From positions 17,504 through 81,503 of the forward strand of contig JBQDFP010000010.1 of NCBI GenBank assembly GCA_052085365.1: DNA of 64,000 bases, in the 5' to 3' direction. How positions within the stretch are numbered: position 1 is the first letter of the stretch; the number at the start of each line of letters is the position of its first letter. Below are positions 1 to 8,288 of the stretch, one piece after another. The notes under the pieces are model-generated. The model saw only the letters and a program-made list of their open reading frames with translations. It was not told the origin of the DNA and made no database searches. The stretch comes from Canibacter sp052085365 (GTDB lineage: Bacteria > Actinomycetota > Actinomycetes > Actinomycetales > Microbacteriaceae). Made by a program: the position numbers and the translations under genes.

Positions 1-1100
1 GGCTGGTCGTCTCCGCCTTCGTCATCAGGTACCTGTGCACTCCCAACCGTAATACCGCGATTCGTTGCGCTAATAACACCGCTTGTGACGGTGCTCGACA
101 GGTTCAAAGGTGCACCAATAGCAACGGTCAAATCACCCACATTGACGGAGCTTGAGTCAGCAAGGTCAATCGTTGGCAAGTCTTCGCCATCAACTTTCAC
201 AACCGCAAGGTCAGCATACGGATCAACACCCACAACTTTCGCGTTCAGAATCTGCCCGTCGCTCATGCGCGCGCGAATAGTGGGGTCATTGCCCGCAGCG
301 CCTTCCAGGGTGACGACGTGAGCATTCGTGATGATGTACCCGTCTTTGCTATAGATCACACCCGACCCTGACCCTTGCCCGCTGCTTCCGGCCACCTCGA
401 GCGTAACGACGCTCGGAGTTCGTGCTTGCGCGATGGCTGAAACTGCGGTCGCGGTTTCTGTATTTTTGAGTTCAATTTGCCCGCTTTGCGATGAGGTTGC
501 GCTGACAGAATCATTGTCGCTGTTTGCGAGCACGAGTGCCGCTGAGCCTCCGCCGACGAGTCCGCCAATTAATGCGCCAATAGCGAGACCGCCGAGAAGC
601 ACACCAGTTTTACCCGATTTCTTCTTGTCGGGCTGCTCGCCCGAGGACGAAAGGTTGTGGTGCGGGCCCTCTGGCCCGGCTGGCCCCTGCGGGCCGGCTA
701 CTCCGTGTTGCTGCGGCGTATAGTTCGGGATGGATCCACCCTGAGCCGGATGTTGTGGGTATTGCGCAGTGGGCTGTTCATTCGCTGGATGTACCGGCGG
801 TGCATACTGAGGTGGTTGTGACCGTCGATACTGCGGGTCCTGCTCGAACGGCGGGTTCTGTTGCTCCCGAGCTTGCCGTGTCATATTTTGTGCAACTTGG
901 CCAGGACTCATCTGCTCGTCAGGAGTGCGACTCCCCCAACCCTGCGGTGGTTGAGAGTAGCGTGGCTGCGGTGCCTGCTGTTCTGGGCTGCCGAGATCTG
1001 ACTGTTCGGAGTGTGCTCGTTGCGGTCTGTTCGCGTCAGCGCTCTGCCCATTGCGCGTCTGGTCTTGTGCGTCGTTACCCGACCCAAACGAATTACTCAT
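1..1100 (-). CDS. HtrA/DegP-type membrane-anchored serine protease, N-terminal part (runs off left edge)
   Basis: S1C (HtrA/DegP) family protease; the known role is degradation or chaperoning of damaged proteins outside the membrane. The ATG at 1100 is preceded by AAAGGA with 5-nt spacing. The first ~155 residues are a Pro/Gln-rich cytoplasmic tail with GPQGPAGPEGP collagen-like repeats. A basic stretch and one membrane helix follow (about residues 158-190), then the trypsin-like domain. Catalytic His is His261 in TNAHVV and catalytic Asp is Asp297 in DPYADLAVV. The Ser motif (GNSGGP) and any PDZ domain lie beyond the window edge. The gene is transcribed leftwards, away from the tRNA. It lies apart from tatB and mrp, unlike the sigma/anti-sigma-linked HtrA of mycobacteria, so it may be a paralogue. 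Family assignment is firm; substrate is unknown. Confidence 0.9.
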   Translation of the reverse strand, partial: MSNSFGSGNDAQDQTRNGQSADANRPQRAHSEQSDLGSPEQQAPQPRYSQPPQGWGSRTPDEQMSPGQVAQNMTRQAREQQNPPFEQDPQYRRSQPPQYAPPVHPANEQPTAQYPQHPAQGGSIPNYTPQQHGVAGPQGPAGPEGPHHNLSSSGEQPDKKKSGKTGVLLGGLAIGALIGGLVGGGSAALVLANSDNDSVSATSSQSGQIELKNTETATAVSAIAQARTPSVVTLEVAGSSGQGSGSGVIYSKDGYIITNAHVVTLEGAAGNDPTIRARMSDGQILNAKVVGVDPYADLAVVKVDGEDLPTIDLADSSSVNVGDLTVAIGAPLNLSSTVTSGVISATNRGITVGSAQVPDDEGGDDQ

Positions 1101-1240
1101 GATCGTCCTTTGCTAGGTTTTTGATCTGTTGCAACGATCTTGTCGTGAAAGTCTATGAATAACTTAAGGATGAACTGAATTCATACCCAATATTTCGAAC
1201 TCTATGAGACGTAGATGTGGGTCCACACAACTGGGCTGAT

Positions 1241-1269
1241 TTGCACCAGCCTGCAGTCACTGGTAATGT
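1241..1269 (+). promoter_or_regulatory. Promoter of the initiator tRNA gene
   Basis: TTGCAC (1241-1246), a 17-nt spacer and TAATGT (1264-1269) give a sigma70-like promoter. The predicted start site, near 1276, is a few bases before the tRNA 5' end at 1282. Inferred from sequence only. Confidence 0.55.
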
Positions 1270-1281
1270 GATCTTTTGTGC

Positions 1282-1358
1282 CGCGGGGTGGAGCAGTTCG
1301 GTAGCTCGCCGGGCTCATAACCCGGAGGTCGTAGGTTCAAATCCTGCCCCCGCAACCA
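1282..1358 (+). tRNA. Initiator tRNA-Met (CAT), CCA encoded
   Basis: A 77-nt cloverleaf with anticodon CAT. Two initiator hallmarks are visible: three consecutive G:C pairs flanking the anticodon loop (GGG-CTCATAA-CCC) and a C1:A72 mismatch at the end of the acceptor stem (5' CGCGGGG against CCCCGCA). The T-arm carries GGTTCAAATCC and the 3' CCA is encoded at 1356-1358. It is a single tRNA unit, with its own promoter just upstream and a strong hairpin just downstream. Only translation initiation with formyl-Met fits these features. Confidence 0.97.
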
Positions 1359-1362
1359 GAAA

Positions 1363-1400
1363 ATGGCTCCTGATCAGGTATTTACTTGATCAGGAGCCAT
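1363..1400 (+). terminator. Hairpin terminator of tRNA-fMet
   Basis: A perfect 14-bp stem (ATGGCTCCTGATCA at 1363-1376 pairs with 1387-1400) with a 10-nt loop begins five bases after the tRNA CCA end. The downstream tract (TGCACTTTCT) is only weakly T-rich, so it may act as a processing or 3'-end-protecting hairpin as much as an intrinsic terminator. Confidence 0.65.
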
Positions 1401-1756
1401 TGCACTTTCTACGAGGTTGCAGTGTGAGCCCGGAACAACCCCATATTCAGCACAATGGGCGGTTCGCTCTAGACGCTAACCTGTCGTCAACTGCCGAGTG
1501 GAATCGAGTGCTACAATCGTTTCCCCACCCGCATAATCAGTGAACAACCGCCTCTGAAGTACTATTCGTCCACGCCATATCGAAATACCAGATACGCCCG
1601 TCGTGGACACGCAACGGCATGTATCTGCGCTAGCGCAGTCTCTTATCCACGCAGCTCGATCTTGGTGCAGTTCAGAGAGATGTATGGCGCCGTCTCAAAC
1701 CGTCAGAATTTGAGCTTGGTTGCAATAGGCCATCGCGAGAGGCAACAACGGCCGGT
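1401..1756. other. Non-coding stretch without a recognisable gene
   Basis: About 360 bases between the tRNA hairpin and the UPF0182 terminator region. No ORF with a credible start or family resemblance is visible on either strand. It contains a perfect 14-bp palindrome (CTGCGCTAGCGCAG, 1625-1638) and a spaced inverted repeat, GTCCACG at 1568-1574 against CGTGGAC at 1602-1608. No transposase remnant or attachment-site repeat of the tRNA 3' end was seen. Confidence 0.5.
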
Positions 1757-1794
1757 GAGAGTGGGCAACCTTGTTTCCAAGATCGCCCACTCTC
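1757..1794 (-). terminator. Candidate terminator downstream of the UPF0182 gene
   Basis: A 10-bp perfect stem (GAGAGTGGGC at 1757-1766 with 1785-1794), extended inside the loop by TTG/CAA pairing, lies about 32 nt after the stop codon of the leftward UPF0182 gene. There is no good T-run on either side, so termination is inferred mainly from position. Confidence 0.4.
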
Positions 1795-1826
1795 GTGTGC
1801 TAAAAGTGCCGCGACACTTGTGGTGT

Positions 1827-4800
1827 TTAGCCTTCAGCACCCAGTGCTTGTTCGAGCGCCGCTTTGAGACGCTCGTCGGCTTCACCGTATTTCTCCCAGT
1901 CACCGGCTTTCATTGCCGCTTCACGGTCCTGAATAGCCTGCTGCATATCAGCAAGTGCGTCAGCTACCGATCCACTTGGTGTGGACGTATCGCTTGATTC
2001 GTCAGTAGTGTCACCCGAATCAGTCTCGTCCGAACTGGAGCCCGTGTCTGAACCACTAGAGCTGCTGGTATCCTCACCTGCGGCTGGGACTCCGGTATCA
2101 CCGGCGGCTGCCCCTGAGTCTCCGCCAAAGAGAGTGTCTAGGGCGTCATCAAGGGTGTCTTCGAATGCGATCTTGTCACCGAACGACACAAGGACCTTCT
2201 GCAAGAGCGGGAAACCTCGACCAGTGGAACCCTTCACATACACAGGCTGGACGTACAGGAGACCCGCACCTACGGGCAGCGTCAACAGGTTTCCACTAAT
2301 CACTTGGGTCTCGCCTTGCCTCAGCAAGTTGAGGACACGAGAGACTTCAGGGTCAGTATTGAAACTGTTTTGCACCTGGCCGGGGCCCGGAATGGTGTCG
2401 CCCTTTGGCAGTACGAGAAGCTGTAGATTGCCGTAGTTCTCGTTCACTTTTCCGTCTTCGCCCGTGCCGGCGTTTGCGTTCGCAGCGAGGTAGCCCGTCA
2501 GAATATCTCGCGCGCCCTCACCTCTCTGGTCAGGAATGTAGGTGGAATAGATTGAGAAGTCTGGTTCCACGTCCTCTCCGGCCGAAAGCGTCAGATAATA
2601 CGGCGGCTGAGCAGGCGCATTAGCCTGCTGTGCAGGAACCGCGCTCTGAGCTTGCTGCTGTGACTGTTCTTCACTCGTTGCCTGCGACGTCGTGTTTGAT
2701 GCTGCTCGAGATGAAACCGGATCATCCGGGGTACGCCAAGCATCCTCACCCGAATAGAACGCGCCAGCGTCGGTGACGTGGTATTCACCGAGAAGTTCAC
2801 GTTGAATCTTAAACAAGTCATTCGGGTAACGTACGTGACTGAGCAGATCAGCACTCATGTCCGACTGCGATTTGAGTGCTCCTGGGAAGATGTTCGACCA
2901 GGCATTCAGAACGGGATCCTCGTCATCCCAAGCGTAGAGCGTCACCGAACCGTCATATGCATCGACGGTTGCTTTCACCGAGTTACGAATGTAGTTCACT
3001 GGATTCGCCAAGGAGTCTGTCCGGGGGTTATCCGCGTCAACCAGGAGTGAATTCATGTCACTCATGCGCGAGTACGGGTAGTTGCTCGACGTCGTGTACC
3101 CATCCAGGATCCATTTCACACGACCATCAACAACAGACGCATACGGCTGCGAATCGATCGTCAAGTAGGGTGCAACCTTTTGGAGACGATCAACTGGGTC
3201 ACGGTCATACAGGATCTGTGAACCATCGACGACAGCGCCAGACAGGAGTACTTCCATGTCCTGGAATTTCAGTGCGTAGATAAGTTTCTCGAACAAACCA
3301 TGAAGTACTGGTCCACCGTCTCCGTTGAACGAAGTAAGGTTTTGGCGTTCACCATCGTTCTCTTCAGTGGCATCAGTATCGGCTTCACCTTCAAGCACCT
3401 GCTTGTCGTTAGTTTTGCTCCCGCCTTCGGCTTCAGCTTCAGCGTTTGATTGCGCATCTGCAGGGAAGTCAACTTCAATGGGTCGCTCTCGTTCGCCGCC
3501 CACAATCGAGTAGTCTGGCGAATTTTGACCAAAGTAAATACGTGGTTCAAATTCGCCGAGCTTACCGCTTGTTGGAATACCGTTCTCCATGAACACCGGC
3601 TCGCCACCAGGCGAGCGCTGGTTGCCATACGCCGCCACAAGACCATAGCCGTGCGTGTACACGAGCGTCTGGTTGTACCAACCGTTTTGAGCTGAAATAT
3701 CGATTTCACGTGGTGCAGTAACCGCGTCTTCAACCTGCCCGTCAATGTTATAACGATCAACACTGAGTGATTTTGAGAACGTGTAATACTGTTTGCTCTG
3801 TTCAAGCTGTGCAAACGTTGGCGAAACAATTGCGGGGTCCATTAAACGAATGTTTGCTGTTGCTACCGCGTCATCACGTAGCGCCCCTGATTCGGCGTTG
3901 GTCTGCGCGTCATAGCTGTCAACTTGAACGTCGCCGATTCCATACGCGTCTCGAGTAGCTGCAATATTTCGATCGAGATATTCAGCCTCAAGGCTCTTCT
4001 CATCAGGTGAAACCTTGAACTGTTGAATTGCCCACGGATAGCCCGCACCGAGCACCAGAGCAGAAACAATAAAGAGAGCGGTGCCTACCAGCGGCAGACG
4101 CCAACGACCGGTGAACATTGTGATGCCGAACAGGATTGCAACGACGATCGCAATGCCCGCAAGAATCTGCTTACCCGGGATGGTCGCATGTACATCGGTG
4201 TATGCCGCACCAGTGAGGAGGCCCTGTGAATCGTTCAACGTCGCGTACTGGTCCATCCAGAAACTGACGCCCTGAAGAAGTAGGTAAACCAGCGCAAGAA
4301 CTGCAACCTGCACCCGAGTGGCTTTGGAGATTCTAAAGTCACGGTCGGTAAACGATATTCCGCCATACAGGTAGCTAGTCGCAGCTCCCAGAATCAGGCT
4401 GATAAGGATTACGGCAGAAGCAAACGCGAGTACGCCACGGATCAGCGGAACCGTAAAGAGGTAGAACGAAAGGTCGAGACCAAACTGAGCATCAGTTGTT
4501 CCGGCCGGCTCGTGGTTCACCCAGAGCAACACCTGCTGCCATTGCGCACCAGCAGCGATTCCGCCGGCAATACCGAACACCGCAGGCAGTGCCCATTTGA
4601 TCACACGACGCAGTGGCTCAACCAGGTCCTGGTAGCGATCAAGCTGCGATGTGATGCGGGCATATACGGGCCGTTTACGATAAGCGATATCAATGCTTAA
4701 AAAAACGGGTACGGACATGCCGATATACCCGATGACAAACATGACAATCGCGGCAATCCACTGAGTGAGATAGACCTCAAAAAATCCGACTTGCCGGAAC

Positions 4801-4928
4801 CAGAGGACGTCCGTCATGACTGCTGCAACACCTAAAAAGGCGATGATCAGCACGACGACAAGTGCAATAGTTATAACAAGTGGCGAGAGTTTACGGCGGT
4901 TTTGCGCGGGAGCGGGCTGGTCGGTCAA
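1827..4928 (-). CDS. UPF0182 family large membrane protein
   Basis: UPF0182 (COG1615), a widespread actinobacterial membrane protein of unknown function, about 1,033 residues and close to the usual size. The N-terminal third holds about seven membrane helices, including segments around VITIALVVVLIIAFLGVAAV and LPAVFGIAGGIAAGA. A large extracytoplasmic domain follows, containing conserved family blocks (RVLNLLRQGE, YVQPVYV, RGFPLLQKVLV). The C-terminus has a low-complexity Ser/Asp/Thr linker and then a short helical segment rich in Glu and Ala. I chose the TTG at 4928 because AGGAAGG lies 5 nt upstream; a GTG at 4961 is in frame but has no ribosome site. It neighbours the YlbL-type protease gene, as Rv3193c neighbours Rv3194c. 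Family call is firm; function unknown. Confidence 0.93.
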   Translation of the reverse strand: MTDQPAPAQNRRKLSPLVITIALVVVLIIAFLGVAAVMTDVLWFRQVGFFEVYLTQWIAAIVMFVIGYIGMSVPVFLSIDIAYRKRPVYARITSQLDRYQDLVEPLRRVIKWALPAVFGIAGGIAAGAQWQQVLLWVNHEPAGTTDAQFGLDLSFYLFTVPLIRGVLAFASAVILISLILGAATSYLYGGISFTDRDFRISKATRVQVAVLALVYLLLQGVSFWMDQYATLNDSQGLLTGAAYTDVHATIPGKQILAGIAIVVAILFGITMFTGRWRLPLVGTALFIVSALVLGAGYPWAIQQFKVSPDEKSLEAEYLDRNIAATRDAYGIGDVQVDSYDAQTNAESGALRDDAVATANIRLMDPAIVSPTFAQLEQSKQYYTFSKSLSVDRYNIDGQVEDAVTAPREIDISAQNGWYNQTLVYTHGYGLVAAYGNQRSPGGEPVFMENGIPTSGKLGEFEPRIYFGQNSPDYSIVGGERERPIEVDFPADAQSNAEAEAEGGSKTNDKQVLEGEADTDATEENDGERQNLTSFNGDGGPVLHGLFEKLIYALKFQDMEVLLSGAVVDGSQILYDRDPVDRLQKVAPYLTIDSQPYASVVDGRVKWILDGYTTSSNYPYSRMSDMNSLLVDADNPRTDSLANPVNYIRNSVKATVDAYDGSVTLYAWDDEDPVLNAWSNIFPGALKSQSDMSADLLSHVRYPNDLFKIQRELLGEYHVTDAGAFYSGEDAWRTPDDPVSSRAASNTTSQATSEEQSQQQAQSAVPAQQANAPAQPPYYLTLSAGEDVEPDFSIYSTYIPDQRGEGARDILTGYLAANANAGTGEDGKVNENYGNLQLLVLPKGDTIPGPGQVQNSFNTDPEVSRVLNLLRQGETQVISGNLLTLPVGAGLLYVQPVYVKGSTGRGFPLLQKVLVSFGDKIAFEDTLDDALDTLFGGDSGAAAGDTGVPAAGEDTSSSSGSDTGSSSDETDSGDTTDESSDTSTPSGSVADALADMQQAIQDREAAMKAGDWEKYGEADERLKAALEQALGAEG

Positions 4929-5029
4929 ATTAGCCTTCCTGGTCCTAGATGACAGTGCCACCCATCTTACCGATTATCAGCTCCTATTCACCTGGGTGTC
5001 AGGATCCACACACTGTCTATTTATTGAAT

Positions 5030-6154
5030 CTATTTCGCATCACATATCTCGAGCCCCGGAACTGGCTCATCATCTGCAAACTTTTGAATTGCGCTCTGCG
5101 CGTCATCTAGTGTGTCGACCACGGCGACGGTCATGTCGCCAGGGATCGATTTCGGTTCCGTCCCGCAGTTCTCCTGCGGCATGAGAAACAGTTCGGTATC
5201 CGCGCGTGCAGCCGCATACATTTTTTGAGTCAAACCACCGATACCACCGACATGTCCTGCGTCATCGATCGTGCCGGTTCCGCTTATAACGTGCCCTCTC
5301 GTCAGCTCTCCAGGTGTTAATTCATCGATAATAGATAGAGAAAAAATCATACCCGCGCTTGGTCCCCCGATTTGGTCTAGGACAATATCCACTTCCACTG
5401 GGAAGTCGTATTCGGTCCCTACCGTCACTCCCAGCACCCACTCGCCCGTCGCCAATTGAGTCGGTGTGATTGTTTCATTCTGTTCACCGGCGCCCTCATC
5501 ACGAATAAATGTGATTTCTAGTGCCTCACCCTGTGCGGCCTGGATGGCTTCGCGCAACGTTCCCAGTCCATTAATTTCGGCGCCGTTCACACGCACGATC
5601 TCGTCTTTTGGTTCAAGCACTCCGGTTGCTGGAGCGTCCTCTCCCACCTGTCCGACTGTTACTTTTCCGGGAACGTGATAGTCAAGTTCACGTAATGCGG
5701 CAGCTGTAGCGACGTCTTGTGACGACACCATCTGAGCTTCGTTGTATGCCTTGCGGTCCTCGCTACTTTCACCATCCGGATAAATATCAGTAAGCGGCAC
5801 AATGTCATGAGACGGAGATATGAGCGGCCAGATCAACCCCACCCAGGCAACCCGGCTATCGGGGCTCCCCTGAACATTGACCGTCAAGAGGTTCAGTGTT
5901 CCTTTGGCTCGGAATTGTTCCGCGCCAGATATGTCGAGAACTGGTTGTTGCTCATCATCGATGGTGACTTCGCCGAGCGTGTTTACGACCGGTCCGGGAC
6001 GCTCGACAGCGTACGGTGACGGGAGTGAAATGATGCACACAAGAATCAGCGCAGCAAGCACAATTTTGAGTAGCGGTCGCTGGCGTTTACTTGGCCGGGC
6101 CCCGGCCCCTACCGTTTGGCTGCTGTTCGCTGTTGGCGTTTGAAACTCGGGCAC
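5030..6154 (-). CDS. YlbL-type PDZ/Lon-like membrane-anchored serine protease
   Basis: A 374-residue protein with a single N-terminal membrane anchor (about 29-47), a PDZ domain (about 155-240) and a Lon-like S16 catalytic domain (about 250-360). The Ser/Lys dyad is visible: Ser266 in GGPSAGM and Lys311 in LTQKMYAAA. Family members (YlbL, Rv3194c) are thought to degrade proteins outside the membrane; substrates are not established. I chose the GTG at 6154, giving VPEFQTP. The longer reading frame up to 6403 would cross the divergent metalloprotease gene at 6248 and has no family-like N-terminus. The ribosome site is weak. Next to UPF0182 on the same strand and divergent from the DUF2342 gene. 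Confidence 0.92.
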   Translation of the reverse strand: MPEFQTPTANSSQTVGAGARPSKRQRPLLKIVLAALILVCIISLPSPYAVERPGPVVNTLGEVTIDDEQQPVLDISGAEQFRAKGTLNLLTVNVQGSPDSRVAWVGLIWPLISPSHDIVPLTDIYPDGESSEDRKAYNEAQMVSSQDVATAAALRELDYHVPGKVTVGQVGEDAPATGVLEPKDEIVRVNGAEINGLGTLREAIQAAQGEALEITFIRDEGAGEQNETITPTQLATGEWVLGVTVGTEYDFPVEVDIVLDQIGGPSAGMIFSLSIIDELTPGELTRGHVISGTGTIDDAGHVGGIGGLTQKMYAAARADTELFLMPQENCGTEPKSIPGDMTVAVVDTLDDAQSAIQKFADDEPVPGLEICDAK

Positions 6155-6247
6155 AAATGTCGAACTTATCAGCCCATTCTGTGTTCCTCGCCGGTAGCGT
6201 AAGTAACACCGCGAAACTGATACCGCGTATTTCAAGGAGACTTTCGC

Positions 6248-7717
6248 ATGGCTGAGAATGACCGTCCAGAGAATCCAGATAACGGGTTTGATCCTGAAGA
6301 GCTCCAGAGAATGATGCGTGAGCTTCTCGGGGGCGGTGGTGGCATGGACCCGAATCAGTTTGCGCAGGCCGCTGGTTTGCCAATTGATCCGGCGATGATC
6401 CAACAGTTGTTCTCAACGTTGCAGAATGCATCGCAGAACCCGAACGATGATGGGATCGACTGGCAAGTTGCTCGTCGAACCGCCCTCGATACGGTGCAGC
6501 GTCTTGAGGCACCAGATACTGAGAAACTCAGTGAGACGACGCGTGCCACGACACAAGCGTTCACGCTCGCCTCACTGTGGCTTGATGATGTCACGATCAT
6601 GGGAACGCCGGCTGATAATCCACGGGTGATTGAACGCACCCAGTGGGTGCAACAGTCGATTGACACTTGGATTCAGCTTGCTGAACCAGTGGCTGACTCA
6701 ATTGCGCGAGCGCTTACGAGCGCGCTATCTGAACAGCTCCCGGAACAACTCGCGTCGGCAATGCCGGGGGCTGAAAACATGTTACGCAGTGTTGGTGGTG
6801 CCTTGTTTGCCACACAGCTTGGCGCAGTTGTCGGGAAGCTGTCGAGTGAAGTTATTTCTGGCGGCGATGTAGGAATTCCGCTGCTTGCTGGAACGGGTAG
6901 CAGCGGTGGTTCGATGCTTCCAGCAAATCTGGTCGGTTTTGCTGATGGGCTTGAACAGTCGTTAGGTGATGTCGCGACGTATTTGACTGTCAGAGAACTT
7001 GCTCACGCGCGCTTGTTCCGACATGCGAAATGGCTTGGCCCTCACGTCGTCAGTGCAGTTTCGGACTATGCGCGAGGGATACATATCGATTCGGGCCACA
7101 TTTTGTCACTGAGCGAGGATATTGATCCATCAAACCCTGAACAAATTCAGGAGCTTCTCCAAAGTGGTTCTCTGATTCCTCCCCGAAGTCAGCAACAAGA
7201 AGCGGCCCTTGCTCGCTTGGAAACGCTTCTTGCACTCATCGAAGGCTGGGTAGATGCAGTCACGCTTCAGGCGACTTCACGTTTGCCCGAAGCCGAAGCA
7301 ATTGCTGAAATGGTTCGTCGTCGTCGTGCAACCGGCGGCCCTGCTGAGCGTGCATTTGGAACTCTCGTAGGGTTGCAGCTGCGCCCGAAACGGCTCCGTG
7401 AAGCTGCGCGTATGTGGTCAATGGTTGCTGAACGCGGCGACATACAAGCTCGTGACGGCCTTTGGGAGCATCCCGATATTTTGCCAACGTCAGAAGAAAT
7501 TGACCGACCTGCCCTGCTCCTCGAACGCCTTGGTCTGGCTGGTGAGACTCCTGAGACTGTTGAAGACGACTTCGATCGTGCTCTCCAGCAACTTTTGGAC
7601 GAATCTGAGAACTCTGCGAGCTCTGGGTCTGACAAATACGACGGCGGGAACTCAGACAAGGATGTTTCCCCTAACGAAACTGATCTGGAAGAGGGAAATG
7701 ATGACGAAACTCACTGA
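6248..7717 (+). CDS. DUF2342 (zincin-like putative hydrolase, TIGR03624-type)
   Basis: 489 residues; matches the actinobacterial DUF2342 family, predicted to have a zinc-metalloprotease-like fold (M. tuberculosis Rv3195). The diagnostic stretch is VRELAHARLFRHAKWL followed by HIDSGHI, corresponding to the family's REaAHqRLF motif. The N-terminus is Gly/Met-rich and the last ~40 residues are acidic and disordered. The ATG has AAGGAG 8 nt upstream. It starts 93 nt from the divergent YlbL gene and overlaps the following glutathione peroxidase gene by 17 nt, which suggests translational coupling. Proteolytic activity has not been shown as far as I know, so call it a putative hydrolase. Confidence 0.9.
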   Translation: MAENDRPENPDNGFDPEELQRMMRELLGGGGGMDPNQFAQAAGLPIDPAMIQQLFSTLQNASQNPNDDGIDWQVARRTALDTVQRLEAPDTEKLSETTRATTQAFTLASLWLDDVTIMGTPADNPRVIERTQWVQQSIDTWIQLAEPVADSIARALTSALSEQLPEQLASAMPGAENMLRSVGGALFATQLGAVVGKLSSEVISGGDVGIPLLAGTGSSGGSMLPANLVGFADGLEQSLGDVATYLTVRELAHARLFRHAKWLGPHVVSAVSDYARGIHIDSGHILSLSEDIDPSNPEQIQELLQSGSLIPPRSQQQEAALARLETLLALIEGWVDAVTLQATSRLPEAEAIAEMVRRRRATGGPAERAFGTLVGLQLRPKRLREAARMWSMVAERGDIQARDGLWEHPDILPTSEEIDRPALLLERLGLAGETPETVEDDFDRALQQLLDESENSASSGSDKYDGGNSDKDVSPNETDLEEGNDDETH

Positions 7718-8183
7718 TTTTTCAGCACGGTCGCTTGCAGGCGTTCCGATCGATTTTCATGACTACCGCAACCAAGTGGTATTAGTCGTCAACACGGCCT
7801 CAAAATGCGGGTTCACTCCCCAGTACGACGGACTTCAAAAGCTGTACGAACAATATCAAGATCGCGGCTTTGTTGTGCTCGGTTTTCCGTCGAATGATTT
7901 TGCTCAGCAAGAGCCAGGATCAAGTAATGAAATCGGCGAATTCTGTCGCGCCAACTACGGAGTTACTTTCCCCATGTTCGAGAAAGTGCATGTCACCGGG
8001 ACTGAGATTGATCCATTATTTGATTGGCTGACGGCCGAGCAGACGGGAATCTTGGGCAAACGCGTGAAATGGAATTTTTCAAAGTTTCTGATTAACCGCA
8101 ACGGCGAGGTGGTTGATCGCTTCGCACCTCAGACCGAACCAGCAGACCTGACTGACGCGATTGAGTCAGCGCTCGAAGCATAA
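7701..8183 (+). CDS. Glutathione peroxidase-family thiol peroxidase (Cys type)
   Basis: 160 residues of the GPx/BtuE family, reducing peroxides, in actinobacteria probably with thioredoxin or mycothiol rather than glutathione. The peroxidatic residue is Cys36 in NTASKCGFTPQY, so not selenocysteine. The catalytic Gln lies in FPSNDFAQQEPG (Gln70) and the catalytic Trp in VKWNFSKFL. The ATG at 7701 has GAGGG 5 nt upstream and lies inside the end of the DUF2342 gene; ATG 7698 is equally in frame. A longer frame from 7398 exists but only overlaps the upstream gene. Likely the second gene of a two-gene operon. Confidence 0.93.
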   Translation: MTKLTDFSARSLAGVPIDFHDYRNQVVLVVNTASKCGFTPQYDGLQKLYEQYQDRGFVVLGFPSNDFAQQEPGSSNEIGEFCRANYGVTFPMFEKVHVTGTEIDPLFDWLTAEQTGILGKRVKWNFSKFLINRNGEVVDRFAPQTEPADLTDAIESALEA

Positions 8184-8288
8184 TGAGTTGAGAATCTATC
8201 GCCGTCCACAAGTAGCCGTAGGTAGCAGCTGCAAGTCGACTTTGTGAATAACTCCAAATATGGACGCGGCCGGGCCACAATGTGACCT

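Noticed and set aside
1217..1543. A 108-codon plus-strand ORF downstream of the HtrA gene
   Set aside because: It runs straight through the initiator tRNA and its terminator; coding and tRNA cannot both be real here.
3269..3829. A 186-codon minus-strand ORF and similar long ORFs within the UPF0182 gene
   Set aside because: Out-of-frame shadows of a conserved gene, without family resemblance or ribosome sites.
6155..6403. Extended N-terminus of the YlbL-type protease
   Set aside because: It would cross the divergent DUF2342 start, and it precedes the family-like GTG start with its membrane anchor.
7398..7700. A long N-terminal extension of the glutathione peroxidase
   Set aside because: The frame only overlaps the coding end of the DUF2342 gene; the family N-terminus and the SD place the start at 7698/7701.
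7698..7820. A selenocysteine glutathione peroxidase
   Set aside because: The active-site codon is TGC (Cys36), not TGA.
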